DNA from: Firmicutes bacterium CAG:552
GTDB taxonomy: Bacteria > Bacillota > Clostridia > Christensenellales > Pumilibacteraceae
Direction of reading: 5' to 3'
Length of the DNA stretch: 17,700 nucleotides
NCBI GenBank assembly: GCA_000435495.1
Contig: FR884055.1
Span: forward strand, 171,011-188,710
Shown: positions 15,001-17,700 of the stretch, piece by piece
Layout: the number at the start of each line of letters is the position of its first letter
How positions within the stretch are numbered: the stretch's first letter is position 1
Program-made: the position numbers and the translations under genes
Notes under the pieces: generated by a model
Databases searched by the model: none
What the model was told of the DNA's origin: nothing
Seen by the model: the letters and a program-made list of their open reading frames with translations, nothing else

Positions 15001-15937
15001 TTGCCTTGTTGAGGATTCTCGTGAATGCCTGCGGAACGTTTACGCTTACCGAATACACGCCGTCTTTGTGGCTAACGCTTACATTATCGGCAACAATTTG
15101 AGCAATACGTCGAAGTCTTGCGTAATTGTTTGCATTTGCGAATTCGAATCCGAAGTTTACGGTAATATCAAGATTACCTCTGGACTCCGTAACTACTTTA
15201 ACATCAACCGAAAGTAAATTGCGGAATTGCTCGTCCGTATATGTAGCAATTTCACTCGGAAGAGGAAGTCTCTTAACAAGAGCCTTGATAGAATCGGTTC
15301 TTACCGAGCCGTCGTATATAACCAAGCCGTCTACCGAAACAGACTTTATCGAATTTAAAATTTCTTTGACGGCGGCAGTGTCCACTCCGTTCTGCAATGC
15401 TGCCAACAATGTAAATTTGTTATCTACGGATGCGGCGGTGAGAGCCTGAACCGCATCGGTATAAACGTCCAGCAGCAAACTCTTAAATCCGCTTTCGGGA
15501 CGAGTAAAGTTATCTTTTACTACGAGATCCAAAACGTTTGCCTTGTACGCTATTTTATAATACTGCCTGTCTGCGAGGTACTCGGTTTTAAAATGCTCCT
15601 TAACTTCGTCGGCAAGATTCTTTATGTAGTCGTCTACGTTAAAATCTTCCTTATTTTCGGGCAATTCGGGAAAGACGAAATCCTCCGGGAGCTGAAAATC
15701 TTCCGGAAGTTCGGGAATCTCTATATCACCGGGTAGCGTAAAATCTTCGGGCAACAATTCCTCGAGTCTTTCCTTATAGTCTTGCGGAACCTGATTCCAA
15801 AGCCAATCCGGAATTCCGTAAGTGTTCTTTATTTCTTCGGCAGTTATAGCCGAAACAGAGAACACGGACACCAACGACAACATGACAATAAGCATCGTCA
15901 CTATAAGTATCGGTATCTTTTTTACAAATTTTCTCAT
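12035..15937 (-). CDS. Large repeat-containing surface protein with signal peptide and C-terminal membrane anchor
   Basis: 1300 aa from the ATG at 15935-15937, which has AAAGGAG upstream; an upstream in-frame ATG overlaps the -35 box and was rejected. Residues 1-30 are a signal peptide, likely cut after SVSA. Residues about 60-96 repeat a PELPEDF-type acidic/Pro motif. Residues about 100-490 are a novel-looking, mostly helical domain I do not recognise. About 496-562 resembles an InlB B-repeat (KVTYKDGENVIKCG, then ending AEVYAVYDA). About 565-655 is Ig-like. Then come five tandem units of 77-78 residues (from about 657; WSYTAPFTYDG, then TYTASFALKD, then LEWKIEK) and one further FTYDG unit, similar to MBG-like beta domains. 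The C-terminus (about 1272-1294) is one membrane helix followed by RKKKRI. No LPxTG motif, so it is held by the membrane. The function (adhesion or envelope contact) is inferred. Confidence 0.88.
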   Translation of the reverse strand: MRKFVKKIPILIVTMLIVMLSLVSVFSVSAITAEEIKNTYGIPDWLWNQVPQDYKERLEELLPEDFTLPGDIEIPELPEDFQLPEDFVFPELPENKEDFNVDDYIKNLADEVKEHFKTEYLADRQYYKIAYKANVLDLVVKDNFTRPESGFKSLLLDVYTDAVQALTAASVDNKFTLLAALQNGVDTAAVKEILNSIKSVSVDGLVIYDGSVRTDSIKALVKRLPLPSEIATYTDEQFRNLLSVDVKVVTESRGNLDITVNFGFEFANANNYARLRRIAQIVADNVSVSHKDGVYSVSVNVPQAFTRILNKAIATGKLSDSAKLKIFAALDKNVNEFAEFAKTITFEQVYNLLEKIDIVSCIDNTRLGKYFPDGITNERILNEFKKIEPYFEKIKTALIELVTFVPQRFQSKTMMDFYRGNGEFFAAKYNYELFVETWLYRIQSKGLAVTDYIKNTYTDSRILKWNSRLEKALNKLPMLSMFFNRESYMVSAEASVTLTDVYKVTYKDGENVIKCGLLPKDADLSFFAGITEISGSEILDWVDENGNSISKMPERDAEVYAVYDAGFKLEQSADIDTVYDGEAKQLKVNVVNLSSIEKTYDFGWYKIVGDSRVAIDGAYSDTLEVRNVLDSGKYICVVASGDTVKEAVFNVAIAKAKIDMTGVKWSYTAPFTYDGEIKTVSLNKEIEQLRFVGRLSARDVGTFNVSFELIDADNYELINLGDLSASLEWKIEKIKVDMTGVKWSYTAPFTYDGTTKTVSLVKAPSLVEVKGTLSATKAGTYTASFALKDTEHYELINLGDLATFLEWKIEKAKVDMTGVKWSYTAPFTYDGTTKTVSLVKAPSLVEVKGTLSATKAGTYTASFALKDTENYEMVNAGALASSLEWKINKASVDLAGAAWDYTAPFTYDGTIKTVSLTMQFDKLKFSGNSATDAGTYTASFELKDAENYEIINKGSLSDSIEWKINKADIDMSAVARSFVDAEFVYDGKPHTLAVDSKLLPNGVKVKGYLGSAVTHVSESPKTITVQFELLAEKAVNYNVPADMSATVTVVAKEIGLKWENLKFTYDGSSHVPTATATGLVGNDTCKVTVYGAQTEVGVYTATAVSVDNADYKLPGSVTVSFEIEAASVIVPVTKIDPITGTTVTSTVLGNEMTMDVSDVTKDNKNIDVSKFAEKDKVAKILYVYEISFKIGNNVCKLENGNYEVSLVIPDGEAGKTYKVVVIDKNGNVTEINGTVSADGKSVKFNVTNLDGKFSLLEVEDKEVSELVEHAGVIVGVGSAVIVVFSAAALYFVVFRKKKRI
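13331..13477 (-). repeat. 147-bp perfect direct repeat, copy 1 (within surface protein)
   Basis: Identical base by base to 13565-13711, offset 234 bp (78 codons). It encodes most of one tandem domain unit. Third-position identity shows the copy is recent or kept alike by gene conversion. Confidence 0.95.
13565..13711 (-). repeat. 147-bp perfect direct repeat, copy 2 (within surface protein)
   Basis: Second copy of the segment at 13331-13477. The neighbouring units (13036-13269 and 13738-13971) keep the same period but differ at many positions, so only the two middle units are near identical. Confidence 0.95.
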
Positions 15938-15992
15938 ACAACTCTCCTTTTTATTGGTAAGTTTGCAATACACCAAAGGTGCCACACTGAAA

Positions 15993-16021
15993 ATTATACC
16001 ACCTGATATAAAATTAGTCAA
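15993..16021 (-). promoter_or_regulatory. SigA-type promoter of the large surface protein gene
   Basis: Minus-strand TTGACT (16016-16021), 17-bp spacer, TATAAT (15993-15998). Predicted start near 15986, about 49 nt before the ATG. It shows that this gene is transcribed separately from its upstream neighbour. Confidence 0.88.
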
Positions 16022-16105
16022 GAATAAAATATTAAAATGTCAAAAAAACTTATATATTTTATGTTTTTTGTCTTATGTGTCAAAAAACGCACGGCTGATA
16101 ACTCT

Positions 16106-17700
16106 CTACTTTTTCCTTTTTTTCTTTTTCAATATCGCAAACGCAGCTGCCGCTCCGCCGAGAACGACTACCGTAATCGCCGAAATGCTGATTATTGCGG
16201 TTTTACCGCTGAACCATCCGCCCTTCTTTATATTTTCTTTTTCAATCGGCGCACGAGAATATTCGGCTACGAATTCTATGTCCGACGTTAGTTCGCCGCC
16301 TATGCTGCGGCTCCATCCCGAAAACGAATACGTAAATTCGTCGTCACTGTACCTTGGCGGCGGCGCAGGCGCAATTATATCTACGCCCAAAATACTACCG
16401 AAAGGATAGCGTTTTTCGAGCAATATGATTTTTTGTCCGTCTTTTTCGTACAAAAATCTAACGTTATACATAATTTTGGTGTAATCGCAATGCAATAATA
16501 CCCCAAACGGAGGCATAAAAAACGAGCCGGAATCGACAGTGATTTTTACGTCTCCGTCGTAATAGTATACGTTTGCCGTATACCCGCTTTTTTCTTTTAC
16601 TCGATAAGTTACGGCTTCTCCGGCATAGGCGCATTCAGCCGAAATCGTTAAGGCGTCGGCACACTCCGAAAATACGGAGACGCCATACTTGGCAGCCAAA
16701 ACATATATGCCGGACTCTGCACGGTAAACAAACTTTTTTTCTTCGAAATTGTAAGTAAAATTATCGGCCGCCTCCCCGCTGTCTCCGTCTGTAAACGAAA
16801 GCTTGCCTCCGACAAAATCGATGTTCACCCCACGAATCGTCACGGTTGAGCCTATACGCCTATCGCCTATAGCAATATCGGCTCCGTTTGTATTTTTTAC
16901 CGAAGTAATAACAGTGTATTTGTTTGCGCCCGCAACAGAAGTCATAATTATGCGTACAGACAAAATTGCGCCGTAATTGCTCGAGGCTATCGCTTTTACG
17001 TCCGTCCTATCTATAATCGCTTCGACGTCATTAAGACAAATCGCAAGCGGCATTTCTCTTTGCGCCGCTCTCGCCGCAGCATCGAATATTCGAATTTCCG
17101 TTTTCTTATCTTTATCTAGCACGCTGTAATCTGCGCTTATTCTGACGACTCCGCCACGATCCGTAATCGAAAAGATTTCGCCGCCTATAATTTCGGCAAT
17201 TGGCATTCGTGAAAATTTAGCGATATATTCTGCGTCACCGCTTACGGCAGTTATCTCTCTGTCGTATCCTCCGAATACAAACATATAATCGCCGTCGTCG
17301 TCTACCGAAGGCGTCGGGACCTCCGGCTTACGTCCGTACTCCGTTTCTGCTCTCAAAATCACGGAGTTTTTAAGCTTGTCAGGCAAAAACTCTTCGTTTC
17401 CGTATCTATAAACTACTGCGTATTTACGTTTTTTCTTATTATATTTTGCGTAAACGTTAACGATATCTTTGTCTTTCTTGCCGTCGGTGATATTTAAAAA
17501 GTTTACTTCTTCGCCTGTAATAAACACCCACTTTTCAAAAGTGTACTCGTATTCGACGTCCATATAACCGTTCGGATAAAAAACATACTTACCGAGCGGA
17601 TCGTACGGCGTAACGGTCTTGGTCACAGACACGTCGCCGTTCTCGTCTTTGTAATTGAACACTACGGACAAATTCAAATTCACCGCAGAATACACGACGC
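16106..17700 (-). CDS. Surface protein with InlB-type repeats and C-terminal membrane anchor (partial, N-terminus outside window)
   Basis: 530 residues are visible; the frame is still open at the right edge and the only start-like codon there (GTG at 17693-17695) has no visible RBS, so the true start lies outside. Three segments match the Listeria-Bacteroides (InlB B-repeat-like) pattern of beta strands around a Phe-x-x-Trp/Gly turn: near 1-75 (YTFEKWV, then VNVYAKY), near 85-165 (FVFGGYDREI, then AEYIAKFSR) and near 420-490 (FTYSFSGWSR, then IEFVAEYSR). The region between (about 170-410) is beta-rich with no recognised family. A membrane helix near the C-terminus (SISAITVVVLGGAAAAFAIL) is followed by KKKKRKK, so the protein is outside-facing and membrane-held, like its neighbour. 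No LPxTG. Only a weak A/T hairpin (16064-16087) follows the stop. A shared envelope role with the next gene is inferred. Confidence 0.85.
   Translation of the reverse strand, partial: VVYSAVNLNLSVVFNYKDENGDVSVTKTVTPYDPLGKYVFYPNGYMDVEYEYTFEKWVFITGEEVNFLNITDGKKDKDIVNVYAKYNKKKRKYAVVYRYGNEEFLPDKLKNSVILRAETEYGRKPEVPTPSVDDDGDYMFVFGGYDREITAVSGDAEYIAKFSRMPIAEIIGGEIFSITDRGGVVRISADYSVLDKDKKTEIRIFDAAARAAQREMPLAICLNDVEAIIDRTDVKAIASSNYGAILSVRIIMTSVAGANKYTVITSVKNTNGADIAIGDRRIGSTVTIRGVNIDFVGGKLSFTDGDSGEAADNFTYNFEEKKFVYRAESGIYVLAAKYGVSVFSECADALTISAECAYAGEAVTYRVKEKSGYTANVYYYDGDVKITVDSGSFFMPPFGVLLHCDYTKIMYNVRFLYEKDGQKIILLEKRYPFGSILGVDIIAPAPPPRYSDDEFTYSFSGWSRSIGGELTSDIEFVAEYSRAPIEKENIKKGGWFSGKTAIISISAITVVVLGGAAAAFAILKKKKRKK

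Noticed and set aside
14225..15217. Plus-strand open frame of 330 codons
   Set aside because: Antisense to the large surface protein gene, which has a promoter, RBS, signal peptide and terminator. No RBS or recognised domain in the antisense reading.
16064..16087. TTTTTTG/CAAAAAA hairpin as terminator of the right-edge surface gene
   Set aside because: The stem has a single G-C pair and no T run follows it on the minus strand, so it is too weak to call.

Overview
The window looks like chromosome from a low-GC, Gram-positive-type (Bacillota, probably Clostridia-like) bacterium. The reasons are a class I heat-shock operon led by hrcA and a CIRCE operator, TTGACA/TATAAT promoters with 17-18 bp spacers, strong AGGAGG-type ribosome binding sites, and surface proteins with signal peptides and C-terminal membrane anchors. 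TGA is used as a stop (hrcA and the amidohydrolase), so the genetic code is the standard one. The species cannot be named from the sequence.

Layout: (1) 1-3689, minus strand: hrcA-grpE-dnaK-dnaJ, with dnaJ cut by the left edge, read from a consensus promoter overlapping CIRCE. (2) 3818-5212, minus: purA with its own promoter and terminator. (3) 5446-6408, plus: a metal-dependent amidohydrolase whose -10 box sits so close to the ATG that the mRNA is probably leaderless, then tRNA-Leu(CAG) and a terminator. (4) 6409-7356: a mostly non-coding stretch with a 15-bp tandem repeat, a 48-codon small gene with a very good promoter and SD, a predicted structured RNA and a bidirectional terminator. (5) 7357-8992, minus: a slipin/SPFH protein without a membrane segment, preceded by a leader of about 490 nt. 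The leader's first 200 nt fold into many hairpins, including a perfect tRNA-like T-arm. (6) 9152-11893, minus: a DUF362-ferredoxin protein and rmuC, probably one operon. (7) 11979-17700, minus: two neighbouring surface-anchored repeat proteins, the second running off the right edge.

The heat-shock genes form one protein-folding unit repressed by HrcA. The other genes are separate transcription units. The least explained parts are the two structured-RNA candidates (6952-7122 plus strand; 8754-8957 minus strand), the 48-aa gene, and the surface-protein pair. The RNA structures were found by hand pairing and were not tested by covariation.
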